Shown: positions 42,900-51,653, counted from the stretch's first letter. The stretch: 64,000 nucleotides of DNA from Candidatus Aalborgicola bjergmarkensis (GCA_016708725.1 JADJFE010000012.1:62001-126000); one strand, 5' to 3'. Notes: generated by a model from the letters alone, not told the origin. Translations and numbers: made by a program.

Positions 42900-44837
42900 A
42901 TGACTTCAAACCCTTCTGAAGACCGCACCGTCGAGTTGCAGCGTGACGATTCGCCTTTGCCTTCCTTTATTGTCAAGCGCAAGGAAGGTGTGTTCGTAAT
43001 CACAACACGCATTCCTAGCAACACGGATTTTCAGGAATTTGTCGACCGATTGTTCGCGCATGGTGCCCGGTTTACCGAGTTGAACTACGATACTTTTCAT
43101 CGTCTACTCTACTTTGCGAGTTCGACCAAGTGGCCTACACCTGAAGTCAGGCTGGCCTCCGAGATCGTCATCTTCAGTCCTGAACGCAAGTCCCTATACA
43201 AAGAAGTTCGGTTGATGGACGGTGGCGCACGCGGCGAATACATGTTCGAGCCGGCCAAGCTGGAGATAAGCTACCAGGAACCCATCTACGGCGATGCCGA
43301 CGCCAATGGTCCAGGTGCGATCACCGGCTACCAGAACAAAACAAAAACGGTACCCACCACACTGGATTTTGATGAATTCGTAACGGAACTGTGGCTCAAG
43401 GGCGTGCATTTTGGTATCCAGGAGCGTGTTGTCAAGGCGGCCATTGCGGCCAACCGGGGGGATCGGGTGGTTGTTGCCGTCCAGCTCGCGCCTACACCAG
43501 GGCGTGATGCCCAGTTGCACGAGGAGTGCGAAGGACTGCACCGGGACGATTCTCCCTTGATCAAAGCCAGTGGACAGGCCGACTTGCGACGTTTCAAAAA
43601 CCGCTTTCCGCAAATTGCCAAAGGGCAGCGGATGATGAAGAAAATCCCGTTGGTTCTTGGCAAACTCGGATTTAAGGTGACAGGGGAAGAACTGGAGCCT
43701 GCTGTACCGAAAGACATCGACATGAGTGTCTTGTCCGGGCCTGGGACCCGGATTGAAAATCACAAGGATGGGGAATACATTGTTGCGATAGCAGATGGTT
43801 TCCTCTCGATTGATGTCGACTCCAACCAGATATCCATCACGGAAAAGATCGAGAATAAAGGCGGCATCAGCGCCAAGACAACTGGTGATTTGTTGCTTGC
43901 CGTGGAGGAGTTTGTGGAGCACGGCGAGGTGCAGGAGGGGCGCATCGTCGAAGGACTCCACATGAAATTCACCTCAGCGGTCTATGGCACCCTGGAATCA
44001 AAGGGTGGCCGCATCGAGCTGGAAGACAACCTGGCCGGCGGCACCGCGCGCAGTCCGGGTGGGGCAGTCACCATCAAAAAGCGGGCTTCAAACGCTACAG
44101 TCGAGGCAATCGGTGGTTCCATCCAGATCAACTATGCCGAAAACAGCAGCATCATCGGTACCACAGTGACGGTTAACCATGCGATCCACTGCATTATTGT
44201 TGCCGACACGCTGACCATAACCAACGCTGAAGGGTGCTCCATTGCCGCCAAATCGATCACCATTGCCAGCTCCGGTGCGCGCAGAGGTGTGGAAAACACG
44301 GTCGCGGTACTGTTGCCCGATACATCGGGTTCTGAAAAACGGATTGCAGCGATCAGCAAGGAAGTGGAAGAGTGTGCAGCTCTCATCAAAGCCCGCTCCG
44401 ATGCCATCAGCAAGGTCAACTCCAACCCCGACTTTGCCAAATACCAGTCTATCTCCGAGATGGCCCGCAAGGGAACCATCAAGCTTTCTGCCGAACAACA
44501 GCATAACTTGCACAACATGGCGCTCAAACACGCCCCAACCAGCAGGGTCGTTGAAAAACTGACGGCTGAAAGGCAAGCCTTGCTGCAGTCATTCAAGACC
44601 AAGCAACAAACCCTGGAACAACTCAAGACAGACCAACAGGCGCTCATCCGTGGACTGGGCTGCAAAATTGGCAAAGTCGTCAGCGACACGTATGTACGTC
44701 AACGCATGAGCAGCATGGGGCTTACCGAATTTTCCGCCCTGTCAGAAAAAGACATGGAGGCCATCCTGCGTGAACGCGGGCCAATTGCCCAACGCATTTT
44801 TTCCGATGACAAGGGCAGTGTTGATTGGCATTTGTAG
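42900..44837 (+). CDS. FapA-like protein (DUF342), divergent and larger
   Basis: The 645-residue protein has about 260 residues of N-terminal sequence with no clear match (two beta-rich blocks, GVFVITTRIPSNTDFQEFV and KTKTVPTTLDFDEFV, look like an internal repeat). A DUF342 repeat core follows (GFLSIDVDSNQISITEKIENKGGI split over residues about 295-330, then HMKFTSAVYGTLESKGGRIEL and ATVEAIGGSIQI). It ends in a long charged coiled-coil region (residues about 490-590). The ATG at 42900 is preferred to a TTG two codons earlier. It is a distant paralogue of the gene before it, probably acting with it. Confidence 0.72.
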   Translation: MTSNPSEDRTVELQRDDSPLPSFIVKRKEGVFVITTRIPSNTDFQEFVDRLFAHGARFTELNYDTFHRLLYFASSTKWPTPEVRLASEIVIFSPERKSLYKEVRLMDGGARGEYMFEPAKLEISYQEPIYGDADANGPGAITGYQNKTKTVPTTLDFDEFVTELWLKGVHFGIQERVVKAAIAANRGDRVVVAVQLAPTPGRDAQLHEECEGLHRDDSPLIKASGQADLRRFKNRFPQIAKGQRMMKKIPLVLGKLGFKVTGEELEPAVPKDIDMSVLSGPGTRIENHKDGEYIVAIADGFLSIDVDSNQISITEKIENKGGISAKTTGDLLLAVEEFVEHGEVQEGRIVEGLHMKFTSAVYGTLESKGGRIELEDNLAGGTARSPGGAVTIKKRASNATVEAIGGSIQINYAENSSIIGTTVTVNHAIHCIIVADTLTITNAEGCSIAAKSITIASSGARRGVENTVAVLLPDTSGSEKRIAAISKEVEECAALIKARSDAISKVNSNPDFAKYQSISEMARKGTIKLSAEQQHNLHNMALKHAPTSRVVEKLTAERQALLQSFKTKQQTLEQLKTDQQALIRGLGCKIGKVVSDTYVRQRMSSMGLTEFSALSEKDMEAILRERGPIAQRIFSDDKGSVDWHL

Positions 44838-44880
44838 GTCTCGACTTTGGCTTTTGACATGCAAACGATGTTGCAACACA

Positions 44881-44905
44881 ATATTGTTGAAATTTTCAAC
44901 AATAT
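44881..44905. promoter_or_regulatory. 25-base perfect palindrome before the orphan antitoxin
   Basis: ATATTGTTGAAA, a single T, then TTTCAACAATAT form a perfect inverted repeat ending 12 bases before the antitoxin ATG, just ahead of the ribosome site AGGAG. This is the classical position of a VapB-type operator. Confidence 0.7.
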
Positions 44906-44917
44906 AGGAGTAATACC

Positions 44918-45151
44918 ATGTCCACTGTCAATTTCAGCGTCCCCGAAGAGGTTAAGGATGCCTTTAATGCTACTTTTGCAGGGCAAAACAAAAGCGCCGT
45001 CATTGCCGATTTGATGCGCGAGGCAGTTGCACGCGCGCAAAGTCAACAACGCAGCAAGGACGCTTATTTGCGCATCCTGGAGCGCAGACAATACGCCCCC
45101 CGCATTACTGAAGAGCAGTTTCGCGCTGCCCGTGAAGAAGGTCGCCCGTGA
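44918..45151 (+). CDS. VapB-like ribbon-helix-helix antitoxin
   Basis: The 77-residue protein starts with the RHH strand STVNFSVPEEVKDAFN and helix KSAVIADLMREAVARAQ, then a basic toxin-binding tail. It should bind the palindrome just upstream. Its stop shares GTGA with the start of a truncated PIN toxin, so the module has lost its working toxin. Confidence 0.8.
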   Translation: MSTVNFSVPEEVKDAFNATFAGQNKSAVIADLMREAVARAQSQQRSKDAYLRILERRQYAPRITEEQFRAAREEGRP

Positions 45152-45267
45152 TTGTGGTGGTCGATGCCAGCGTTGCCGTGAAATGGTTTCTGCATGGGCT
45201 ACCCGACGAACAACACGCTTGGCTAAGCGTAAAAAGCGCTCCGCTTCTTCACGCTGAGGTGTCATAA
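45148..45267 (+). pseudogene. Truncated VapC PIN-domain toxin
   Basis: A 39-codon frame starts at GTG 45148 and reads MIVVVDASVAVKWFLHGLPD, the standard beginning of a PIN-domain toxin with its first catalytic aspartate. After residue 29 it runs into unrelated sequence shared with the end of the nucleotidyltransferase gene on the other strand and stops at 45265-45267. The remaining two-thirds of a VapC, with the other acidic residues, is missing. It cannot be an active ribonuclease. Confidence 0.83.
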
Positions 45268-45572
45268 AGTAGGATTCCTTCCTTTTTCGCCCAGTAAGCT
45301 GCTGTCCCAGGGACCTGGCTGCGGCGCTCGAATTCCTGTTCGGATACTAGCAGGAGATCAACGCCGACACCCGTGCGACCAATGGCCTCCCTGAGGCGAA
45401 GGTATTCTGCGGCTTTGTCTGTCAGCTCATGTTCGACGATCATCATATCCAGGTCGGAAGCATCATCTGCGTCCCCCCTGGCGTAGGAGCCAAACAATAT
45501 AACTTTGGCAGGATTGCCAGCCTGCGCAACCAGACGACGTGCAGCGTCTGCGATATGTTCCGGACTCAACAT
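45249..45572 (-). CDS. MNT-type nucleotidyltransferase (antitoxin-like)
   Basis: The 107-residue protein has the minimal nucleotidyltransferase signature LFGSYARGDADDASDLDMMIVEH (GSxARG and DLD), and later VDLLLVSEQEFE. MNT proteins pair with HEPN toxins and add AMP to them. No HEPN gene lies next to it here. The start at 45572 (MLSPEHIADAARR) follows GAGGAG; 18 additional residues are possible upstream. It converges on the truncated VapC and overlaps it by 19 bases, so one deletion event may have removed both the VapC end and the HEPN gene. Confidence 0.78.
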   Translation of the reverse strand: MLSPEHIADAARRLVAQAGNPAKVILFGSYARGDADDASDLDMMIVEHELTDKAAEYLRLREAIGRTGVGVDLLLVSEQEFERRSQVPGTAAYWAKKEGILLYDTSA

Positions 45573-45674
45573 AAAAAACTCCTCATTGACATACGCGGGC
45601 AATAGGTCTGTGGCTGTGGCAATCAAGCGCCACCTCGGATCACTGCCATTTTAGAGTTGCGTTCAGTGTCAGTC

Positions 45675-45721
45675 ATTCTGGGTGCCAAAGTCTATTTTGG
45701 CACTGTATTCTGGGTGTCAAA
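45675..45721. promoter_or_regulatory. Direct and inverted repeats upstream of the pilin gene
   Basis: ATTCTGGGTGCCAAA (45675-45689) recurs as ATTCTGGGTGTCAAA (45707-45721), 32 bases apart. The first overlaps a perfect inverted repeat, GTGCCAAA (45682-45689) and TTTGGCAC (45696-45703). These lie about 140-190 bases before the sigma-54-like promoter, a usual distance for an enhancer-binding activator such as PilR. The 45573-45905 gap holds no gene. Confidence 0.5.
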
Positions 45722-45844
45722 CAGACTGTTGCACCTCTTTTTTAAGTGCCACGGCGAAATCTGTCGCAAGCAGCAAGCGATGCCAGGGGCACTCTGTGTG
45801 AATTAGTGCACAAAATGCAAAGGCTCTGCAATTTATGGTGCATC

Positions 45845-45860
45845 TGGCATGCCTTGTGCT
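45845..45860 (+). promoter_or_regulatory. Sigma-54-like -24/-12 promoter of the pilin gene
   Basis: TGGCATGCCTTGTGCT has GG and GC separated by exactly ten bases, close to the consensus TGGCAC-N5-TTGCW (two mismatches). Transcription would start near 45871, 35 bases before the pilin ATG. Type IVa pilin genes are commonly sigma-54/PilR dependent. Confidence 0.6.
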
Positions 45861-45905
45861 TTAAGTTAATCCGCGTTCATTTCATTTTTTAACAAGGAGC
45901 TAATC

Positions 45906-46397
45906 ATGAAGCGTTCTATGCAAAAGGGCTTTACCCTGATCGAACTGATGATCGTTGTGGCGATTATTGGTATTTTGGCTGCGGTGGCATTGCCGGCTTA
46001 TCAGGACTATACGGTGCGAGCTAAGGTTACGGAAGGCTTAAGCCTTGCGGGGTCAGCTAAAGCTGCCGTATCAGAAAACGCTGCTAACGGCGCGCCGTTC
46101 TCTAGTGGCTGGACTCCACCCGCTTCTACCAACAATGTGACTTCTGTTGCAATTGGCGCTACTGGTGTGATTACAATCACTTACGCAGCCACCGTTGCCC
46201 CTGCTGGTGCGAATACATTGCTTATAACGCCCGTGGATGGAAGTGTATCGGCAGGCGTTGCTTTGGCAGCTGGTACTGTCCCATCCGCTGGTTCAATCTC
46301 GTGGATCTGCAGGGCAGCTGGTAGCACGAATCCCAATACTGTAGCAGTGGACGGTACTATTGCTTCCAAATATGTGCCTGCTTCATGCCGCACTTAA
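45906..46397 (+). CDS. pilA: Type IV pilin major subunit (PilA-like)
   Basis: The 163-residue prepilin has a short leader MKRSMQKG cut before Phe9, then the pilin helix FTLIELMIVVAIIGILAAV with Glu5 of the mature protein. A Gly/Ser/Thr/Ala-rich globular part follows, with a C-terminal disulfide loop between the cysteines in SWICRAAG and PASCRT. The mature part is rich in Thr and Ser and could be a glycosylation target. AAGGAG precedes the ATG. A strong terminator follows directly, so it is a single-gene transcript for the most part. Confidence 0.95.
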   Translation: MKRSMQKGFTLIELMIVVAIIGILAAVALPAYQDYTVRAKVTEGLSLAGSAKAAVSENAANGAPFSSGWTPPASTNNVTSVAIGATGVITITYAATVAPAGANTLLITPVDGSVSAGVALAAGTVPSAGSISWICRAAGSTNPNTVAVDGTIASKYVPASCRT

Positions 46398-46419
46398 TTT
46401 GAGCGGTTTGTTGATTAAA

Positions 46420-46445
46420 AAAAGGCGCCGTGGGCGCCTTTTTTC
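46420..46445 (+). terminator. Rho-independent terminator after the pilin gene
   Basis: AAAAGGCGCC pairs with GGCGCCTTTT around the loop GTG, followed by TTTTTTC. It sits 23 bases after the pilin stop. Confidence 0.92.
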
Positions 46446-46471
46446 TTGCTTTACATTGTGGGGTACTTACG

Positions 46472-46771
46472 ATGATATTGGCTTGGTTTGATGTGAAAGA
46501 GTCAAAAGCATTTGGCGAGGCATTGGCTGATTTTTACTTGGCTAGAGTAAAAACCGATGCTCGTGGAAAGAAAATCAAACTTATTGAAAGGAAGCAGCGA
46601 GAGTTGCTTGAAAAACTGACACAAAAAATTGTCATTTTCAGGGCTGCAAACAAGTTGAATTTCTACAAAAAAGCTCAGCTTATTAACGTATTTAAATGGC
46701 GCATGTTAGAAGCCGGGTTGGATGCCGCTTACGTTGATGAGTTAACGAGTTGGGTGACGCACAACCTGTGA
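46472..46771 (+). CDS. Conserved-looking hypothetical protein between pilin and GT41 gene
   Basis: The 99-residue frame starts MILAWFDVKESKAFGEALAD and is a charged, all-helical protein (KKIKLIERKQRELLEKL, KAQLINVFKWRMLEAGLD). It has no membrane segment or catalytic motif. The ATG at 46472 is preferred to a start inside the terminator. Its stop is 57 bases before the TPR-GT41 gene on the same strand, so the two may form a unit. I do not recognise its family. Confidence 0.6.
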   Translation: MILAWFDVKESKAFGEALADFYLARVKTDARGKKIKLIERKQRELLEKLTQKIVIFRAANKLNFYKKAQLINVFKWRMLEAGLDAAYVDELTSWVTHNL

Positions 46772-46828
46772 ACGTGCAGGTTCTGAATTTGTTTATTGAC
46801 TGCTTTAGCGATTACATGAGGGACGAAC

Positions 46829-48949
46829 GTGGCATTATTTGATCGACTCACGTCAGTGATGCGCCGTATTTCCGGTATTGGCGCAGCTAAAACTCTCAGT
46901 AATGATCTTGAGAAAGAAGCGCTCGCGCTCATCGCACAAGGGAACACGCTAGAAGACACTGGATACTTGGCGCAGGCTAGGGTGCTATATGAGCGAGCAG
47001 TCCACATTGCACCAACGCTTGCAAAAACCCATTTGAATTTGGGCAATGTATTACTGGCTTTAGGTCAGCCGGAAGATGCTTTTCAGGCGTATTCGACGGC
47101 GATTTTGCATCAACCCGACTCCGCTGCGGCACACTTTAATCTAGGAAATGCCCAAGTAGCTTGCAAGCGACTTGAGGACGCATTAAAAGCGTATGACAAA
47201 GCGCTTGCGCTGAATCCTGATTTTGTCGATGCAATGGTAGCGCAAGGGAATGTTTTAGGCGATCTTGAACGTTTTGAATCCGCAATTATTAGCTATCAAA
47301 AGGCGCTGGTAATTATTCCAGATTACGCAGAAGTACACACCAATTTAGGTATTGCTTTTGGATTTTTAGGTCGTCCAGACGATGCCGTGTTGTGCTTCGG
47401 CAAGGCGCTTGTCCTCAAACCGGACTGGCCAGAGCCATACCGTAATTTAGGCCTTGCCTTCAGAGCGTTAGGGCGTTTGAATGATTCTGTGGCGAGTTTT
47501 ACTAAGGCAGTTACCCTCAAACCGGATTTTATGGAAGCGTATTGTGATTTGGCAAATGCTTACCGTGAACTCGGGGAGAGCGTGAGTGCGATAAAATTTG
47601 CCCGATTGGCGCGGGATATTGACCCCAATGAGTCTGGCGTGTGGAGCTTGCTACTTTTTTGCCTGAGCAACAGTCAAGACACTGACAGGCAGGCTCTTTT
47701 TGCCGAGCATCGTCGTTTCGGTGAACACTTTGAGCCACAACTCAGGTCAAGTTGGCGACCCCACTTGAATTTGCGTGATCCTGAGCGTCTCTTGAAAGTT
47801 GGGTTGGTTTCAGCAGATTTTCGCGACCACGCGGTAGCCAGTTTTTTTGAGCCGGTACTGACATTGCTTCTAAAAATACCATCGCTATCGATCCATATTT
47901 ACAATAGCGGCGGTCCGGGCGATGCTGTTTCACTTCGAATGAAATCGACTACAAACCATTGGATCGACGTTTACACTTTGTCTGATGAAGAACTTACAGA
48001 CATGATTCGCGAGGACGCGATTGATGTGTTGATTGACCTCAATGGGCACACTCCAGCACACCGATTGTTGACGTTTGCCAGAAAACCAGCCCCCATTCAA
48101 ATGAGCTGGATAGGTTATCCAGGCACTACTGGATTGAAGTCCATGGACTATTACGTGGGAGATCGTCATTTTCTTCCTCCTGGCGAATTTGATGGCCTGT
48201 TCACCGAAAAAATTCTCCGTATTCCAGCGAATGCGCCGTTTCAGCCCACTCCTAATTCACCAGCCGTAAATACCCTTCCGGCCTTGCAAAATGGATTCGT
48301 GACTTTCGCGAGCTTCAACCGCATCGATAAAATTGGCAGAGATGTGATTGTTTTGTGGTCACAGTTGTTGATCTCGTTACCAAGCTCAAAGATGCTATTG
48401 GGAGGTATGCCGCGAAGCGGCACCTTTGATCAAATAACCGAATGGTTCGCCCATGAGGGTGTGGGGGCAGAACGACTGATATTTCACCGGCGTAACAGTA
48501 TGGATATTTATTTGCAACTGCACCACCAAGTTGATATTTGCCTGGATACGTTTCCTTATGGCGGTGGCACCACTACTTGTCATGCTTTGTGGATGGGCGT
48601 GCCAACGTTGACGCTGGTCGGCAATACACCTGCTGGCCGAGCTGGGTATTCAATCTTTTCCCATTTAGATCTTCAAGATTTATTTTCGGCCAAAGATAGA
48701 ATGGATTTCGTCAGCAAAGGTAAGTGGTGTGCAGCCAACTTGGATCACTTGGCGGACTTAAGACTCACTATGCGTAGGCGATTTCAAGATTCTGCGTTGG
48801 CACAGCCTCATCTTGTTGCGGGAGGCATTCAGTACGCCATTCGCCATGCGTGGCAAAGGTGGTGCGCCGAATTGCCGCCGATCTCATTTGAAGTGCTTGC
48901 AGATAATGGAAAGTTTTGCATTTCAGACCAACAGCAACCGGTTATCTAA
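46829..48949 (+). CDS. TPR protein with O-GlcNAc-transferase-like (GT41) domain, second copy
   Basis: The 706-residue protein has seven or so canonical TPRs (for example AKTHLNLGNVLLALGQPEDAF and PDWPEPYRNLGLAFRALGRL) and then the GT41 lobes: LLKVGLVSADFRDHAVASFFEP, IDVLIDLNGHTPAHRLLTF, KPAPIQMSWIGYPGTTGL and VDICLDTFPYGGGTTTCHALWMGVPTLTLVG. It is a clear relative of the 6116-7996 gene but with more TPRs. Its place after the pilin makes the pilin, or another surface protein, a possible acceptor. The start is GTG. Its last bases overlap the convergent methyltransferase gene by eight bases. Confidence 0.88.
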   Translation: MALFDRLTSVMRRISGIGAAKTLSNDLEKEALALIAQGNTLEDTGYLAQARVLYERAVHIAPTLAKTHLNLGNVLLALGQPEDAFQAYSTAILHQPDSAAAHFNLGNAQVACKRLEDALKAYDKALALNPDFVDAMVAQGNVLGDLERFESAIISYQKALVIIPDYAEVHTNLGIAFGFLGRPDDAVLCFGKALVLKPDWPEPYRNLGLAFRALGRLNDSVASFTKAVTLKPDFMEAYCDLANAYRELGESVSAIKFARLARDIDPNESGVWSLLLFCLSNSQDTDRQALFAEHRRFGEHFEPQLRSSWRPHLNLRDPERLLKVGLVSADFRDHAVASFFEPVLTLLLKIPSLSIHIYNSGGPGDAVSLRMKSTTNHWIDVYTLSDEELTDMIREDAIDVLIDLNGHTPAHRLLTFARKPAPIQMSWIGYPGTTGLKSMDYYVGDRHFLPPGEFDGLFTEKILRIPANAPFQPTPNSPAVNTLPALQNGFVTFASFNRIDKIGRDVIVLWSQLLISLPSSKMLLGGMPRSGTFDQITEWFAHEGVGAERLIFHRRNSMDIYLQLHHQVDICLDTFPYGGGTTTCHALWMGVPTLTLVGNTPAGRAGYSIFSHLDLQDLFSAKDRMDFVSKGKWCAANLDHLADLRLTMRRRFQDSALAQPHLVAGGIQYAIRHAWQRWCAELPPISFEVLADNGKFCISDQQQPVI

Positions 48950-49694
48950 GTGTTTTTTCGCATAGTAAAAATATACTCGAACACAAGTCGGGATACTGCT
49001 GTCCTAGCTTGTAGCAGCCTTCAAGATATTCTGGGGAAATAATGTCGGTTTTGAGAAGCCGATCCCATTGAAAATTTGCCAGCGCCTTGAAGAATATTCC
49101 GGAGCGATGTACCACGTTCAGCCCGCCGGCTACGGCATCACGCTCCAAGGTATCAAGTGAGTAGGTGCAACGGTGGCCGTGCTCGGCTTCAGCGGGCGTG
49201 ACGGCCGCATTGTGGGAGATCAAACCCATTTTTACCGCAATCTGTCTTGAAGGGGCGTTGGCATTTGGGCACACTAGGAAAAGCCGCCCACCTTCTGCTA
49301 GCCACTCGGTGTTGATACGCTTGAGCACCAGCACAGGGTCGTCAAGATGTTCTAGCACATGGGTTAGAACGATGTTGTCGTAACGACCGGGCAATCTCAC
49401 TTTTTCGAATAGCGCGTGAACGTATTGCACTCGATTTCCCAAGCGGTTCTGGGCTTCCTGAATGGCGGAATCTGAGGCTTCAACGCAGGTGATGGCATCA
49501 AAATGTTGAAGTAAGCGCCGGGTGAAATCGCCCCTGTAGCTCCCCAGTTCGAGTAAGTTGCCTGGCCTGAAGAACGGCTGGAACGAGCGAATCATGAAAG
49601 GATGCATTACGTCAAAATCAAAGCCGTAAGCGTATTTTTCGCTTGCCACGTTGTTCGAATCGTCCAGTTCCCGGTTGTAGTTTCTTGTTGCCAA
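48942..49694 (-). CDS. SAM-dependent methyltransferase of the second glycan operon
   Basis: The 250-residue class I methyltransferase has NLLELGSYRGDFTRRLL (SAM loop), ITCVEASDSAI, YDNIVLTHVLEHLDDPVLVL and GGRLFLVCPNANAPSRQIA. This is the UbiG/Methyltransf_23-like group seen in polysaccharide clusters. It is the last gene of a seven-gene minus-strand run (55.5 to 48.9 kb). A homologous enzyme with the same layout is encoded at 52946-53674. The acceptor is unknown. Confidence 0.82.
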   Translation of the reverse strand: MATRNYNRELDDSNNVASEKYAYGFDFDVMHPFMIRSFQPFFRPGNLLELGSYRGDFTRRLLQHFDAITCVEASDSAIQEAQNRLGNRVQYVHALFEKVRLPGRYDNIVLTHVLEHLDDPVLVLKRINTEWLAEGGRLFLVCPNANAPSRQIAVKMGLISHNAAVTPAEAEHGHRCTYSLDTLERDAVAGGLNVVHRSGIFFKALANFQWDRLLKTDIISPEYLEGCYKLGQQYPDLCSSIFLLCEKTLR

Positions 49695-49718
49695 AATGAT
49701 TTCCTTTCTACAGGTTGC

Positions 49719-50672
49719 TTATGGTTCCAGAATAGCCAGGCCGAACCCGTTCCGACCAAATTCGTTGCCGTTGTACAGCAGATATACCTTGCCGTCACAT
49801 TCGAATAGGTGTGGGTAGCATTGCATTTGCGAATCCCATCCTTCGCTAGAAACATCAATGCCAGCCAGTTCGTCATTGCGTAACCACGTCTTAAGGTCGA
49901 TAGACTTAGCATACCCGATGCGATAGGCTCGGCTGCTGTCCTGCCGGAAGCCGTATGCTTGGCGGTAGCAGAAATACATGTGGTAAACACCCTCCACGCA
50001 AATCACGGTGGGCAGGGCTTGGCATTCGTCGGCATTCAGCCGGTCGCTGATGATCTGCCGCCCGTCGCGCTGCCAGTTAATGCCGTCTGGAGATGTGGCG
50101 TGGGCGATCTTGTAGACCCGGTCTGCTGGCTCGGATTCGGCGGCCTTTTTCCATCGCAGGCCAAAGATGTACCACATATGAAATAGACCGCCATAGGTGG
50201 CCACAAACGCATCGCCAATCAAGAACGGCTCATGAAGCGAGGCCGTGAGTACCGGGCCTTTGCCATATTTACTGAAGGTCAGACCTTCGTCTTGGCTAAT
50301 CGCCAGCCCAATGGACGCATCTGCCGAGACGGATACTTTTCTGTTCCATCCGGTCGTGTAGGCCAGCACCCGGTTGCCGTCTTTGAGTACATTGACCGGA
50401 AAGATTCCGTGCTCATCGAAACAGCCGAGTCCACCGAGTTCGATGACTGTGCGGTTGGAAACCGCAAGTATGTTTTGCATGTTCCGGTCAAAATCAACAA
50501 AGGCGACATGGCTTAGGTATTTTGTGGTTTGGTCTCGTACTCGTGTTGAGAAATACACCCGTACCCGGTCATCCAGAACCAGCGTTTGAGGCGATTGGGC
50601 AAATTCGACGCATTTATTGGGCAGCGTGTGCTGCGACGGATCAAATATCTTTCCCAGTTTTATCCACTTCAT
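49719..50672 (-). CDS. Beta-propeller glycosidase-like protein, copy A
   Basis: The 317-residue protein has the five-bladed propeller look of the GH43/GH32/GH130-type families: KWIKLGKIFDPS, EFAQSPQTLVLDDRVRVYFST, GIFPVNVLKDGNRVLAYTTGW, EPFLIGDAFVATYGGLFHMWYI, ATSPDGINWQRDG and YLLYNGNEFGRNGFGLA. It lacks a signal peptide, so it acts inside the cell, which is unusual for a glycosidase. It is paralogous to the next gene upstream and overlaps it by four bases. A glycosidase, phosphorylase or transferase role is possible; none is proven. Confidence 0.72.
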   Translation of the reverse strand: MKWIKLGKIFDPSQHTLPNKCVEFAQSPQTLVLDDRVRVYFSTRVRDQTTKYLSHVAFVDFDRNMQNILAVSNRTVIELGGLGCFDEHGIFPVNVLKDGNRVLAYTTGWNRKVSVSADASIGLAISQDEGLTFSKYGKGPVLTASLHEPFLIGDAFVATYGGLFHMWYIFGLRWKKAAESEPADRVYKIAHATSPDGINWQRDGRQIISDRLNADECQALPTVICVEGVYHMYFCYRQAYGFRQDSSRAYRIGYAKSIDLKTWLRNDELAGIDVSSEGWDSQMQCYPHLFECDGKVYLLYNGNEFGRNGFGLAILEP

Positions 50673-51643
50673 AAGTCTCTCCAGTCACCGGGGCTTTGCA
50701 GTCGCGCCAGCCCGATTCCTTCGCGACCCATCCCGTTGCCCTGGTAGAGCATGTAGGTTTCGCCGTCCAGTTCGAAGACATGTGGATAGTTGACCATCTC
50801 TGAATCCCATCCAGTTTCGGACAAGCTGATGTCCAGCAAATCATCATCACGCCGCCAGTTCACCATATCAGCCGACGCGGCGTAACCGATGCGGTAACCG
50901 CCCTGACTGCCTTTGTAATTGCGGATGTCGCGGTAGGAAAAAAACATATGGTAGCGGCCATTGCGATATGTCACGTCCGGGCAGGCTTGACATTCATGCT
51001 CGCCCAACTTGTCTGCAATTAAGTCCTTGCCGTGCTTAGTCCAGTCGATTCCGTTGTTCGATGTGGCCATCCGAATCTTGTACACAGGTTCTGGCTTGCC
51101 GTCGATCATCCGCCATTCTTTGCCCGCCACGTACCAGAGTTGCCAGCATCCGGTGAACTTGCGGATGCGCGGACTGCCAATCAGATACGGTTCGTCTGGA
51201 CTATAAGAAAGCACCGGTCCCTGGCCCAGCCTGGTGAAGGTGTCGCCCTTATCCCGGCTTACTGCCACCCCAATGGCACCATTGAATGGTACCGACTCAC
51301 AGCGGGTCCAGCCCGCGTAGTAGACGCGAATTTCATCGCCATCGCGTATCACCGATACCGGGGTCGTGCCAAACTCGTCGAAGGTGCCGCACTCACCCAG
51401 ACTCAGGGCGGGTTCATTGCAAACCTGCAAAATCTTGAGTGGATTTTTCCTGTCGACATCGATGTAGGTAAGCAGGCTGCAGTATTGACCATTCTCGGTG
51501 GGGGCAGGGCGGGATGTGAAATACACTCTGACGTGCGCTTCAAAGATTAATACTGAAGGCGATTGCGCAAACTCTTTCATCCAGCTATCGTGCTGCAAAT
51601 CTTGTGGCGCAAATAATTTCCCCAACTTTTCCCATTTGAACAT
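50669..51643 (-). CDS. Beta-propeller glycosidase-like protein, copy B
   Basis: The 324-residue paralogue of copy A starts MFKWEKLGKLFAPQ and repeats the same blade motifs: KEFAQSPSVLIFEAHVRVYFT, TTPVSVIRDGDEIRVYYAGW, DEPYLIGSPRIRKFTGCWQLWYV, ATSNNGIDWTKHG and YMLYQGNGMGREGIGLA. The start at 51643 (ten bases after the ATP-grasp stop) is chosen because it matches the N-terminus of copy A. Tandem retention of two divergent copies suggests either two substrates or a heterodimer. Confidence 0.72.
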   Translation of the reverse strand: MFKWEKLGKLFAPQDLQHDSWMKEFAQSPSVLIFEAHVRVYFTSRPAPTENGQYCSLLTYIDVDRKNPLKILQVCNEPALSLGECGTFDEFGTTPVSVIRDGDEIRVYYAGWTRCESVPFNGAIGVAVSRDKGDTFTRLGQGPVLSYSPDEPYLIGSPRIRKFTGCWQLWYVAGKEWRMIDGKPEPVYKIRMATSNNGIDWTKHGKDLIADKLGEHECQACPDVTYRNGRYHMFFSYRDIRNYKGSQGGYRIGYAASADMVNWRRDDDLLDISLSETGWDSEMVNYPHVFELDGETYMLYQGNGMGREGIGLARLQSPGDWRDL

Positions 51644-51653
51644 TGCATTTAGC

